DNA of 64,000 bases from Nocardia arthritidis (GCF_011801145.1 NZ_CP046172.1:5084001-5148000); one strand, 5' to 3'. Shown: positions 45,443 through 54,361, counted from the stretch's first letter. The notes: generated by a model from the letters alone, not told the origin. Numbers and translations: made by a program.

Positions 45443-46762
45443 TCATCGATGGCTTTCGGCGGCCGGGTCGACGGCCAGAAACCGTTCGGCGGGATGCTCT
45501 TTCGTCCATACACCGGGTTCAACGGTGGTCAGCGCGCGGCGCACCAGATCGATCTCCGCTTCGGTGTTGTAGATCCCGAAGGACAGACGCACGGTGCCGA
45601 CCACCTCGAAGGTGTCGACGAAGACGTTGGCGCAGTGCACCCCGCTGCGCACCGCGACACCGTGCCGGTCCAGGTGGCCGCCGACGTCGTAGGGGTGGAT
45701 GCCGTCGACGACCAGCGAGACGATGCCGTTCGGGTCGGCGGCCGGATCGCCGAGCACCTGCACCCGGGGCACGCCCGCCAGTACCTCGACCGCGGTGCGC
45801 ACCAAATACTCGTCGTGATAACGGATTTCGTCCCAGCCGAGCCCGGCGAGGTAGTCGAGCGCCGCGGCCAGGCCGACGGCACCCGCGACATGCGGTGTAC
45901 CCGCCTCCAGCCGCGCGGGCGCCGGCACATACGCCACGGGTTCGTCGAGGGTCACGCCCTTCACGGTTCCGCCGCCCACCTGGTACGGCTGGAGTGCGGA
46001 CAGCAGCTCGGCCCGGCCGTACAGCACGCCGATACCCATCGGGCCGTAGACCTTGTGTCCGGAGAAGCAGTAGAAATCCGCATCCAGTTCGCGGACGTCC
46101 ACCGGCCGGTGCGGCACCGCCTGCGCGCCGTCGACCACCACCGGTATGCCGTGCCGGTGCGCGTATTCGATCAGCGTCCGGACCGGATTCACCGTCCCGA
46201 GGACATTCGACACGTGCGCGACCGCGGCGAGCCGCACCCTGGGGCCGAGCGCGGCGGCGAAGCGCACCGGATCCACTCGACCGTCGGCTTCGACCGCCAC
46301 CACGACCAGTCGAGCCCCGGTGCGCTCGCAGAGCCGCCGCCACGGCAGCATGTTCGAATTGTGTTCCATACCGGTGACGACCACCTCGTCACCGGCCGTG
46401 ACCACCGCCCGGCCGAAGGTGTCGGCGAGCAGGTTCACCGACGCCGTCGTGCCGGGGGTGAAGACGATTTCGTGCGGGTACCGCGCGTTGATCGTGCGGC
46501 GCACCGTCTCGCGCGCGTGCTCGTACGCGTCGGTGGCGGCCATGCTCAGCTGGTAATAGCCCCGGCCGATATTGCTGTTGACGCCGCTGTAGTAGTCCAC
46601 CAGCGCATCCAGTACGGCCTGCGGCTTCTGCGTCGTCGCGGCATTGTCCAGATAGGTGAGCGGATGTACGCCGAAGCGCCGCCGCAGAATTGGAAAGTCG
46701 TCGCGAATCACCTCGCCCAGTGCCGAGGAACTGATCTTTCCCATATTCATCAGATCGGCCAC
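45443..46762 (-). CDS. SufS-type cysteine desulfurase
   Basis: A 439-aa class V PLP enzyme that takes sulfur from cysteine as a persulfide. The PLP lysine is in FSGHKVYGPMG and the persulfide cysteine is in RSGVHCANVF. The N terminus YLDNAATTQKPQAVLDAL is typical of SufS. No sufU/sufE or other suf genes are nearby. This fits a pathway-specific sulfur donor and not general Fe-S assembly. Start is GTG 46762. The small inverted repeat CCTAGtttgcCTAGG at 46785-46799 lies upstream. Confidence 0.9.
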   Translation of the reverse strand: MADLMNMGKISSSALGEVIRDDFPILRRRFGVHPLTYLDNAATTQKPQAVLDALVDYYSGVNSNIGRGYYQLSMAATDAYEHARETVRRTINARYPHEIVFTPGTTASVNLLADTFGRAVVTAGDEVVVTGMEHNSNMLPWRRLCERTGARLVVVAVEADGRVDPVRFAAALGPRVRLAAVAHVSNVLGTVNPVRTLIEYAHRHGIPVVVDGAQAVPHRPVDVRELDADFYCFSGHKVYGPMGIGVLYGRAELLSALQPYQVGGGTVKGVTLDEPVAYVPAPARLEAGTPHVAGAVGLAAALDYLAGLGWDEIRYHDEYLVRTAVEVLAGVPRVQVLGDPAADPNGIVSLVVDGIHPYDVGGHLDRHGVAVRSGVHCANVFVDTFEVVGTVRLSFGIYNTEAEIDLVRRALTTVEPGVWTKEHPAERFLAVDPAAESHR

Positions 46763-46794
46763 TAGATCACTATATCTAATTGAACCTAGTTTGC

Positions 46795-47523
46795 CTAGGA
46801 GGTATCCCGGCCCGGTTCTCGGCTCGGTGGAGTGAACAAGTTACGGAACCGATCCAGATAATCCGGCGGGAACTCGAACACCTTCTGGAGCGGGTACCGG
46901 CCCTCGTGCGCGCGCGGGCCGTAGAAGTACCAGCAGATCTGTGCGACGTGCTCGGTGAACACCACCGGATGGACCGCCGCGGAATACATTCCCAGATGGC
47001 AGAACGCCGCCATGAACTCACCGCGCGGCCCGAATCCGCTGCGGGACAACACATGTCCGAAGATGTCGTGCACGGCCCTGAACAGGTCGTTGTGCCGGAA
47101 CTCGACACCGTCGACCACGACACCGGACGGTTCGAGCATCGGATGGTCACCCGCTGCGGGGCCGGGCCCGTGCGCCGTAGTCGTCAAATAGACGTACAGC
47201 ACGGAATCGGCGCGCACCGACTGCCGCAACTGCGCCGAGCCACCGTACGGCTGTCCCGTGCCGAGCCACGGCCGCACGGCGATACCCGAGTCGACGATCA
47301 TTCGGTACTGCCGCAAATTCTCCCGTTTGAACCGCGCATAACGCTCGGCCAGGCGTGCGTCCCAAGACAAGGGCGGCGCATGCTCGAAATACATGGCGAC
47401 CCGGCGGCAGAACTGTTCGTCCCAAGACAGCCGGTAGGTGGCGAGCGCCGCGATACCGGGCCCGCTGCCAGGCAGATATCTGTCGATATAGGCCTGTGCG
47501 CGATTGCCCAGATCAACGCCCAC
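46795..47523 (-). CDS. Unrecognised protein with HDxxGH motif
   Basis: A 242-aa soluble protein. Its central motif FRAVHDIFGHVL, followed by GEFMAAFCHLGMYS and HVAQICWYF, recalls the His-His-Glu iron site of biopterin-dependent aromatic amino acid hydroxylases (HDxxGH). Overall size and the remaining sequence differ, so this is a resemblance only. GTG 47523 has an AGGGAG site and overlaps the ABC1-like gene by 11 bases; a start at 47550 is less likely. Possibly an iron enzyme acting on a pathway intermediate. Confidence 0.7.
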   Translation of the reverse strand: MGVDLGNRAQAYIDRYLPGSGPGIAALATYRLSWDEQFCRRVAMYFEHAPPLSWDARLAERYARFKRENLRQYRMIVDSGIAVRPWLGTGQPYGGSAQLRQSVRADSVLYVYLTTTAHGPGPAAGDHPMLEPSGVVVDGVEFRHNDLFRAVHDIFGHVLSRSGFGPRGEFMAAFCHLGMYSAAVHPVVFTEHVAQICWYFYGPRAHEGRYPLQKVFEFPPDYLDRFRNLFTPPSREPGRDTS

Positions 47524-48805
47524 GAATATCTCCCTCGCCGAACAGGCCACGCATGAGCTGCGGTTTGGCCGCCTCCTGGAAATCCATATCCGGATCGAGC
47601 CGCCGGATCGCGCCCTCGATCACCAGCAGCGAAAGCAGCGGAAATACCAGCTCGGGCGCCGCGTGAATGCCGAAGCGGCGCATCAGATCGAACATCTCCA
47701 TGGCAAACGCGATCAGGCTGAACTCCTGGGCGGACTGACCGTGGCTGCGCATCACCAGATCGGCCATCCTTACAGTGAATCCGTCGAGGTCGGCGTCCTC
47801 GGCCAGCCGGGTGGCGCTCTGTATCACGATTTCGGCCGCGTGCGTACCGCGCCCGATCGCCATATTCATGAAGAATTCGGCGAACAATCGGCGCAGCCGG
47901 TCGGTGAGCTGCACGCTGAATCCGGCGTCCAACACCACGGCCTGGGCGCTGCGCGTGAAATACAGATTGCCCGGATGCATATCGCAGTGCACGAACCCGT
48001 CGACGAACAGCATCTGATACATCGCGGCCATACCGGAGGCGGCCAGACGCTTTCGCGTGGCGGGCGAACAACGCTCGGCGGTATCCACCGCGAGATCCGG
48101 AATGAATTCCATGACGATGCAGCGCGGACGGCACGCCTCGGGATAGACCTTGGGCACCCAGACGCGAGGCACCTCGGACAAATTCTTGCGGAGGCGGCGC
48201 AGATTGTCGGCCTCCCGTTCGAAATCGAGTTGGCCGAGCACGGCGCCGGCCATATTCGCGACGACCTCCTCCACCGGAACGCCGCGAAATACCGGCAGCC
48301 GCGCGACCAAGGCCGCGCCACCCCGGATCAGCGCCAGATCCGCCGACATGGTCCGCTCGATACCCGGCCTGCGCAGTTTGACCGCGACATCCTGCCCCGA
48401 ACGCAGCCGCCCCCGATACACCGACGCCACGCTGCCCGAGGCGACCGGTTGCGGATCGAGCTCGGCGAAAACGTCGTCGACCTCGGACCCGTACGCCTCG
48501 GCCAGCGCGATCGCCGTCTGCTCCGCATCCAGCGGCGCCACCGAATCCTGCAGCAGCGACAGTTCGTCACAGAGTGTGGACGGCAGCAGGTCGCGCCGGG
48601 TGCCGAGCACCTGCCCCGCCTTGACGAAGGTCGGTCCGAGCAGCATCAACAGCGCGACCAGCCGGCGCCGGATATGCCGACCGCCCGCCGCGCGACCATG
48701 GCGCATCCGCTGAATCAGCCCACCCGGCAGCGCGGTAACCAGCACCGCGACCACGGTGCCGATGATGCGCGCGGCGCGCACCGTGAGCGCGAATCGGGTT
48801 CGCAT
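47513..48805 (-). CDS. UbiB/ABC1-family atypical kinase
   Basis: A 430-aa protein kinase-like ATPase. Family motifs are GPTFVKAGQVLGTR (KxGQ), ASGSVASVY, VAVKLRRPG, HCDMHPGN and VVLDAGFS, where DAG replaces the usual DFG. A hydrophobic N terminus (residues 12-30) may associate with membranes. UbiB proteins support isoprenoid or quinone biosynthesis by ATPase activity. It starts four bases after the adenosine-deaminase-like gene. Its specific role here is unknown. Confidence 0.87.
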   Translation of the reverse strand: MRTRFALTVRAARIIGTVVAVLVTALPGGLIQRMRHGRAAGGRHIRRRLVALLMLLGPTFVKAGQVLGTRRDLLPSTLCDELSLLQDSVAPLDAEQTAIALAEAYGSEVDDVFAELDPQPVASGSVASVYRGRLRSGQDVAVKLRRPGIERTMSADLALIRGGAALVARLPVFRGVPVEEVVANMAGAVLGQLDFEREADNLRRLRKNLSEVPRVWVPKVYPEACRPRCIVMEFIPDLAVDTAERCSPATRKRLAASGMAAMYQMLFVDGFVHCDMHPGNLYFTRSAQAVVLDAGFSVQLTDRLRRLFAEFFMNMAIGRGTHAAEIVIQSATRLAEDADLDGFTVRMADLVMRSHGQSAQEFSLIAFAMEMFDLMRRFGIHAAPELVFPLLSLLVIEGAIRRLDPDMDFQEAAKPQLMRGLFGEGDIRGR

Positions 48806-48809
48806 CTCA

Positions 48810-49889
48810 TCACCCCACTCTCTGTTGCCGATCGAAACGCCGACGCGCCTGTGCGAGGTCGCGGTGCAAGTCCCGCGCCAGCCACGGCGGGCAGAACGCG
48901 GCATCGATCCCGGATGCGACGATGTCGAACAGGCCGGTCGGCGGAATATCGAATTCCTCGTGGCAGAGCCGATATTCGCGGTTCAGCGAGGTGGCGAACA
49001 GCGCGGGATCGTCGCTGCCGAGCGTGATCGGGACACCGGCGGCGAGCAGTGCGGGCAGCGGATGCTCGCCGATGCCCGGCACCGCGCCGGTGCACACATT
49101 CGACGACGGGCAGACCTCGAGGGTGATCCCTCGATCCGCCAGATGGTCGAGCAGGGCGCGGTCGCCGACCGCGCGAATCCCGTGCCCGATCCGCTCCGCC
49201 CCGAGATCGCAAGCGGCCGACCAGATTTCGCCGGCATCGGAGGTTTCCCCGGCATGCGGAACGGCATGCAGCCCGTTCGCCCTCGCCTTGTCGAACGCGG
49301 CGCGGAACAGCCGCCGGGGCGCGCCCGCCTCCGGGCCGCCGAGCCCGAAACCCACCGTGCCATCCGGCTGCTGCCGCAGTATCCAGTCCAGGGTGGCGAA
49401 CGCTCCGGCGGCGCCGTCGTCGGCGGCCACGTCGAATATCCAGTTCAGGTGAATGCCGTGACGTTCGGCGACGAGGCGGCGGCCCGCCGAAAGCGCCTGC
49501 GCGAGTTCGTCATCCGGAATACCCACGCGCAGGTGCGACAGCGGGGTGACCGTCACCTCCGCGTACCGGACGCTATCGGCCGCCAGCTGATCGCCGAGTC
49601 CGCACACCAGCGCCACGATCGCCGATCCGCTGGTCACCAATCTGTTTAGCGCGGTATACACCTCGAGGAAATGCGCGAAATCGGTGAACCGGAAGTATCG
49701 GCGCAGTTTGTCCGGATCGGCGGGCACCCCCGCCTCCGGCCGGCATGCGGCCAGCCCGGCGACGGCATCCACCGCGGCCGAGCCGAGCAGGTGCACATGC
49801 AGTTCCACCTTCGGCAGGGATGCGAGCAGCGCCGACGACGCATCGTCACCGAGCGGCCCTCGTCCGTCAGGGGAATCGGTAAAAACCAT
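48810..49889 (-). CDS. Adenosine deaminase-like amidohydrolase
   Basis: A 359-aa TIM-barrel metal hydrolase. Motifs are ELHVHLLGS (HxH), VPHAGE, ERIGHGIR, CPSSNV and LGSDDPALF, all as in adenosine deaminases; LHVHL replaces the usual LHxHL with Val, still consistent. ATG 49889 has GGGGGAT upstream, better than 49955. First gene of the long leftward operon 49.9-42.5 kb. It could act on a nucleoside or on a related aminated ring in the pathway. Confidence 0.88.
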   Translation of the reverse strand: MVFTDSPDGRGPLGDDASSALLASLPKVELHVHLLGSAAVDAVAGLAACRPEAGVPADPDKLRRYFRFTDFAHFLEVYTALNRLVTSGSAIVALVCGLGDQLAADSVRYAEVTVTPLSHLRVGIPDDELAQALSAGRRLVAERHGIHLNWIFDVAADDGAAGAFATLDWILRQQPDGTVGFGLGGPEAGAPRRLFRAAFDKARANGLHAVPHAGETSDAGEIWSAACDLGAERIGHGIRAVGDRALLDHLADRGITLEVCPSSNVCTGAVPGIGEHPLPALLAAGVPITLGSDDPALFATSLNREYRLCHEEFDIPPTGLFDIVASGIDAAFCPPWLARDLHRDLAQARRRFDRQQRVG

Positions 49890-50185
49890 CCGGATCCCCC
49901 TGAGTGGCAACGGCGTACGAGATCTGGGGTGCGACGAGCCGGTCCAGCTCCGCAATCCTCCGCAACATCAACAATAGCTTTTTAAAGCTAGATTCGCGAG
50001 AGAGCGCGCATCTACCCCTCCGAACTCGCCACTTGGGCGGTTCATCGCCGTTGACGGCCTCCCGCAACGTAGAATACGTATGTAATCTGTAGCTAGTTGC
50101 ACGTCCATGGAAGCCCGCTGATCGGCTGGCCATGGACGGAGGTCACCGGCTCGAACGGCCGAGCCGCATCGTGGAAGAGGTTCCC
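49890..50185. promoter_or_regulatory. Divergent promoter region with shared element and hairpin leader
   Basis: TATGTAATCTGTAGCTAG at 50079-50096 is shared with 18848-18865 and resembles the HxlR upstream site. Immediately after it, cgtccatggaagcc and ggctggccatggacg (50102-50138) form a stem-loop in the aminotransferase leader. gtggaagaggttccc precedes the start codon. The region separates the two large operons. Confidence 0.6.
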
Positions 50186-51511
50186 GTGAACGGCGCTGTC
50201 GATTCCCTCTCGTATCCGGCGGCCACGATGACCGCCGAACCGCCGTCGAGCCTGCGCACCGCGTCGTGGGCCGAAATCCGCCGGTTGTTCGCACTGGATC
50301 CGGCGGCCATCCATCTCAACACCGGCACCGTCGGCGTCATGCCCTATGCCGTACTCGACACCGTCGACCGGGTGACCAGGCAGTGGGCCGGCGGCATCGG
50401 TGACGTGTATCCGCCGGGGATGTATCCGAACCACCGAGCCACCATTGCCCACGCCTACGGTGTCGACCAGGACGAAATGGTGATCACCCACAATGCGACC
50501 GAAGGCGTCGCGCGGGTCATCCACGGTCTGGATCTACACGCGGGCGACGAGGTCGTCACCACCACGCACGAGTGCTACTCGGTGCTGTCCAACTTCAACC
50601 TGCTGCGCAACCGTTTCGGCATCACGCTGCGCACGATCACCCTGCCGACCGGTTACGACGCGCGCGCCGAGGAGATCATCGATCTGTTCGCGGCGGCGAT
50701 CACCCCGCGCACGAAAGTCCTTGCCTTCGCCGGGATCACGCTGTTCACCGGCACCAGACTCCCGATGCGCGCGCTGTGCGAACTCGCCCACCGGCACGGG
50801 CTGATCACGGTGATCGACGGCGCACTGCTGCCCGGCATGCTCGATCTGGATATGCGCGCGATCGGCGCCGACTTCATCTCCTGCTCCGGCTCCAAATTCC
50901 AGTGCGGTCCGCTCGGCACCGGACTTCTCTACGTGCGCAACAAGATTCATCCGGAACACAATCCACTGCCGCTGCCGACGTTCTGGCCGATCATCTCCAC
51001 CTGGTACCCGATGAAGGGCAGCCCGCCGCCGCGCACCAGAACCGGCGTCGAGAGCGACAATATCGGCGATTACCTGCAGAGCGCGGGCAGCGCGAGCATC
51101 GCGCGCGGCGCCGCACTCGCCGCCGCCTGCGATATGTGGGACGAGATCGGCCGCGACCGGATCGAACGCCGGATCATGGCCCTCGCCGAATACGCCCGCG
51201 ACCGCATCGCCGAACGGTTCGGGCGGGAGGCGATGTACTCCCCCGGCGCCGACCCCCGGCTGCGGTCACCGCTCATCGCTTTCCATCCGTTCCGCCGCCG
51301 CGAAGATGCGTGGAACGTCAAGAAGATTCACGAATTCACCATGCGACTACAGCGCGAGCATCGGCTCTTCACCAGGTGGACCGAATTCGACGTCGCCGGG
51401 TCGCCGCATCAGTACTACGCCTCGCGTATCACCACCCATATCTTCAACGACCAGGACGATATCGATAAGGCCGTCGGCATCATGGCCCGGCTCGCCGAGG
51501 AGATGTCGTGA
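50186..51511 (+). CDS. Class V PLP aminotransferase (isopenicillin N epimerase-like)
   Basis: A 441-aa fold-type I PLP enzyme. THNATEGVARVIHGL, VIDGALLPGMLDLDM and the PLP lysine region ISCSGSKFQCGPLGTG are present. Relatives include epimerases, desulfurases and aminotransferases, so the reaction cannot be fixed. GTG 50186 follows a strong GGAAGAGG site. It overlaps the next gene by four bases and heads a rightward operon. Its promoter and first codons are duplicated as a relic at 18.84-19.09 kb. Confidence 0.88.
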   Translation: MNGAVDSLSYPAATMTAEPPSSLRTASWAEIRRLFALDPAAIHLNTGTVGVMPYAVLDTVDRVTRQWAGGIGDVYPPGMYPNHRATIAHAYGVDQDEMVITHNATEGVARVIHGLDLHAGDEVVTTTHECYSVLSNFNLLRNRFGITLRTITLPTGYDARAEEIIDLFAAAITPRTKVLAFAGITLFTGTRLPMRALCELAHRHGLITVIDGALLPGMLDLDMRAIGADFISCSGSKFQCGPLGTGLLYVRNKIHPEHNPLPLPTFWPIISTWYPMKGSPPPRTRTGVESDNIGDYLQSAGSASIARGAALAAACDMWDEIGRDRIERRIMALAEYARDRIAERFGREAMYSPGADPRLRSPLIAFHPFRRREDAWNVKKIHEFTMRLQREHRLFTRWTEFDVAGSPHQYYASRITTHIFNDQDDIDKAVGIMARLAEEMS

Positions 51512-53160
51512 CGGAGCAGAACACGCTGCGTCTGTACGGCCCCGGCGCACTCGACCAACTGGATCCGGTGTGTTCGCACGTGGGCCCGATCGATCGGATC
51601 ACCCGGCTGTTCGCCCGGCAGCTGTTCACCTACCACGCGCAGCACGACCTACGGAACTGGCAGGCCGTCGTGCCGACGCCCGATCTGGCGACCGAGATCC
51701 CGTCGATCTACAACGCCGGAATGGGCGCGAGCTATACGAGTTACGTGGTGCACCTGCGGCCAGATGTCCACTGGGACAGCACCCCCGCGCGTCCCGTCAC
51801 CACCCACGACGTGGTGCGCGGCTTCAAGCGGCTCGGCAACCCGCTGCACCGGTCCACCCTGCTGACCTATTTCACCGACACCATCAGGGGGATGGCCGAG
51901 TTCTGCCGCGGCTACGCCGCCGCGTTCACCACCGCCGAACCGACCGCGCGCGCCCTGTCCGAATACCAGAACTCCCATGACATTCCGGGTCTGCTGGTAC
52001 TCGACGACCGAACTCTGGTATTCGAACTGCGCAGGCCCGCACTGGATTTCATCGATATGCTGGCGCTGTCCTGCGCCTCGCCCGCGCCGGTCGAATACGA
52101 CGACTTCCTGCCGGGAAGCCTCGAACTGTGCCGCAACATCCGGTCCACCGGGCCGTATCGTCCGGTTGCCTTCGAGCCAGGGCGGGAACTGCGCCTGGGC
52201 CGGAATCCGGTGTGGCGCCGGGAGACCGACCCGGTCCGGGTGCAGTATCTCGATGCCGTGGAGGTCGTCGCGGAACCGGTCACGGCCGGTGTCGTGGCGG
52301 ACCGAATCCGAACGGGCAGTGCGGATCTGGCATGGGGTGTCCGGATCGACGATCCCGCAACACCTTTGGACCACGATCTCGGATTCGCGCTCGATCCCTA
52401 CCTGGTCTTCAACATGCGAGGAGCCGATGCGCTGCGCGAAGTGGCCGTGCGCCAGGCGATCTCGTATGCGATAGACAAGTCGGCCATCGCCAGGGCGGTC
52501 ACCGGCGACGGCTCCGCGATCCGCATCGCGGGCTCGGCCATCCCGCCGCGCAACGACGGCCATCAGGATCTCGATCCCTATGCGACACAGGGCAATCGCG
52601 GCGATCCGGCCAGGTGCGCGGCAATGCTCACCACCGCGGGCTATCCGGACGGCTTGACCCTCACCGAGATCCACCCGGCAACCGAGCGCGCCCGAGCGAT
52701 CGCGCGGTGCTACACCGCGAGCCTGGCCGCGGCCGCGATCACGGTCCGGTCCGTCGAACTGCCCGAATCGGCCCACCTCGAACTGCTGAAAGATCCAGCG
52801 CGGAGCACGGATTGGGATATCGCGCTCGCCTCGTGGACCCCGACCTGGCCGCAGCACAACGGCCGGGTCTTCGTGCAGCCGCTGTTCGGTTCCGGCGCGA
52901 GCGCCAACTACGGCGGCTACCACAACCCCGAAGTGGACGCGTTGATCGAACAGGCACTGGCCGCCGAGCAATACGAATCGGCCGCCGCGGCCTGGCGCAA
53001 GGCGGAGCGGGTCGCGCTCGCCGACGCGCCCATCGTGCCGATCCTGTTCGGGGTCCCCTCCACGCGGGAATTGGCCGCCCACCGAATCAGCTACGCCGCC
53101 GTACTCCCCACCCTCGGCCACACGATCGACCTGGCCACCCTGTGGCTCGCCCCGTACTGA
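51508..53160 (+). CDS. Family-5 solute-binding-protein homologue without signal peptide (1 of 3)
   Basis: A 550-aa protein with the full SBP_bac_5 (oligopeptide-binding OppA/DppA) fold: VRGFKRLGNPL, SYAIDKSAIARAV, LTTAGYPDGLTLTEI and PIVPILFG. It starts VTEQNTLRLYGPGALDQLDP with no signal sequence or lipobox, and no permease or ATPase genes are nearby. It is therefore predicted to be cytoplasmic. GTG 51508 is coupled to the aminotransferase stop. It may bind a peptide-like intermediate or have become an enzyme. Confidence 0.85.
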   Translation: MTEQNTLRLYGPGALDQLDPVCSHVGPIDRITRLFARQLFTYHAQHDLRNWQAVVPTPDLATEIPSIYNAGMGASYTSYVVHLRPDVHWDSTPARPVTTHDVVRGFKRLGNPLHRSTLLTYFTDTIRGMAEFCRGYAAAFTTAEPTARALSEYQNSHDIPGLLVLDDRTLVFELRRPALDFIDMLALSCASPAPVEYDDFLPGSLELCRNIRSTGPYRPVAFEPGRELRLGRNPVWRRETDPVRVQYLDAVEVVAEPVTAGVVADRIRTGSADLAWGVRIDDPATPLDHDLGFALDPYLVFNMRGADALREVAVRQAISYAIDKSAIARAVTGDGSAIRIAGSAIPPRNDGHQDLDPYATQGNRGDPARCAAMLTTAGYPDGLTLTEIHPATERARAIARCYTASLAAAAITVRSVELPESAHLELLKDPARSTDWDIALASWTPTWPQHNGRVFVQPLFGSGASANYGGYHNPEVDALIEQALAAEQYESAAAAWRKAERVALADAPIVPILFGVPSTRELAAHRISYAAVLPTLGHTIDLATLWLAPY

Positions 53161-53180
53161 CCAGAGAAAGGGAGGCCGAG

Positions 53181-53831
53181 ATGACCCTCAGCGATGTCGT
53201 ACCGAGCGTCAAAACCCTTCCCGCACCGGCCGATTACCTGTGCGGACTCACCTGGGACGGTTCGCGGTTGTGGCACTCCGATCAGAACGCGCGGCGGATC
53301 TTCGCCATCGATCCGGCCAACGGCGCGGTGACCCGAACGCTGAGCTGCGCGCGCGTGCGTGCGGATCTCACCTGGGACGGCAGTCGACTGCTCCAGGTCG
53401 GCGGGCATCCGAAACGACTGTTGGTCATCGACCCCGAAACCGGCGAGGTCGATGGCGAGCTGCCGGTGCGTCCGCCGAGCGGGCGGCTCACCGGCGTCGA
53501 ATTCGGGCCGGACGGGCTGTGGATGTGCCTGCGCGGACCGACCGTGGTGCAGCTGCGCGACTACGAAACGATGGAGATCGAACGCGAATATCCGACCGGC
53601 GGCGCCTCCCCGTCCGGCCTCACCTGTGCCGACGGCATGGTCGTCCACGGCGATTTCGACGATGCGACGTTGCGCGTGATAGACGCGAAAACCGGTGCGC
53701 CCGTTGGGGCTTTCCGCGTCCCCGGCCGCCCGACCGGACTCACCTGGGACGGCAGCCACCTCTGGTATTGCGACTTCCCCGCGCGCCGCCTGCGCGCCGT
53801 CGAGCTGGACGCCGCACTCGGCAGGCACTGA
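53181..53831 (+). CDS. Small beta-propeller protein (NHL/SMP-30-like), copy 1
   Basis: A 216-aa protein built of repeated propeller blades: GLTWDGSRLWHSDQNARRIF, DLTWDGSRLLQVGGHPKRLL and GLTWDGSHLWYCDFPARRL. The first and last blades share GLTWDGSxLW. It has no signal peptide. ATG 53181 has GGGAGG. It follows the SBP homologue by 20 bases. A paralogue lies at 61341. Possible roles are lactonase, lyase (Vgb-like) or binding scaffold. Confidence 0.8.
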   Translation: MTLSDVVPSVKTLPAPADYLCGLTWDGSRLWHSDQNARRIFAIDPANGAVTRTLSCARVRADLTWDGSRLLQVGGHPKRLLVIDPETGEVDGELPVRPPSGRLTGVEFGPDGLWMCLRGPTVVQLRDYETMEIEREYPTGGASPSGLTCADGMVVHGDFDDATLRVIDAKTGAPVGAFRVPGRPTGLTWDGSHLWYCDFPARRLRAVELDAALGRH

Positions 53832-53835
53832 ACAC

Positions 53836-53875
53836 GTGCAACCCTAGGGTTGCACTTTATGCGCGAAGCGCGCAT
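53836..53875. promoter_or_regulatory. Perfect 20-base palindrome plus second inverted repeat, probable ArsR operator
   Basis: GTGCAACCCTAGGGTTGCAC (53836-53855) is a perfect palindrome and ATGCGCGaagCGCGCAT (53859-53875) a perfect 7-base inverted repeat. They lie in the 86-base gap before the SRPBCC-ArsR genes, the normal place for an autorepressor site. Part of the first palindrome survives near the decayed copy at 23.35 kb. Confidence 0.7.
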
Positions 53876-53917
53876 CCTGATCGCACAGTGTCAGGTAGTT
53901 CAGAAAGGAGAAATCCG

Positions 53918-54355
53918 GTGAGCGCAGCCGACAAGATCGAGCACGAGGTGGATATCGACGCATCCGTCGCGCGGGTGTGGGAGCTGGTGACCGACCCCGG
54001 CTGGTGGGTCGGCGACGGCGACCGATCCGGTCAGAACCGTTGGCGTGAAGGCGATTTCGAGATTATCGAGGACCCCAAGTACGGACGTTTCCCGGTCCGG
54101 GTCGAGGCGATGGAGCCGCCGCACTACATCTCCTACCGCTGGGCGTCCTCCTTCCCCGGCGCGCTGCCGGGCGAAGGCAATTCGACGCTGGTGGAGTTCC
54201 GGCTGGCCGAGCGCGACGGCGGCACCCGGCTGCGGGTGACCGAGAGCGGTTTCGCCGCCCTCAACATGTCCGACGAGGACCGCACCAAGGCGTTCGACGG
54301 CAATGTCGACGGCTGGAATATGCAGCTCGGCGTGCTCAAAGCCAGCGCCGAGTAG
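53918..54355 (+). CDS. SRPBCC/AHSA1-domain protein
   Basis: A 145-aa helix-grip protein (VARVWELVTDPGWWVGDGDR; PPHYISYRWASSFPG; NVDGWNMQLGVLK). GTG 53918 has AAAGGAG. It is followed six bases later by an ArsR repressor, a common pairing. Two decayed copies of this gene lie at 22.9 and 23.4 kb. As for the other SRPBCC proteins, binding or self-sacrifice resistance is possible. Confidence 0.85.
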   Translation: MSAADKIEHEVDIDASVARVWELVTDPGWWVGDGDRSGQNRWREGDFEIIEDPKYGRFPVRVEAMEPPHYISYRWASSFPGALPGEGNSTLVEFRLAERDGGTRLRVTESGFAALNMSDEDRTKAFDGNVDGWNMQLGVLKASAE

Positions 54356-54361
54356 TTCGGC

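Noticed and set aside
50093..50524. Minus-strand ORF covering the aminotransferase start
   Set aside because: Antisense to a gene with clear PLP motifs; no independent start signal.
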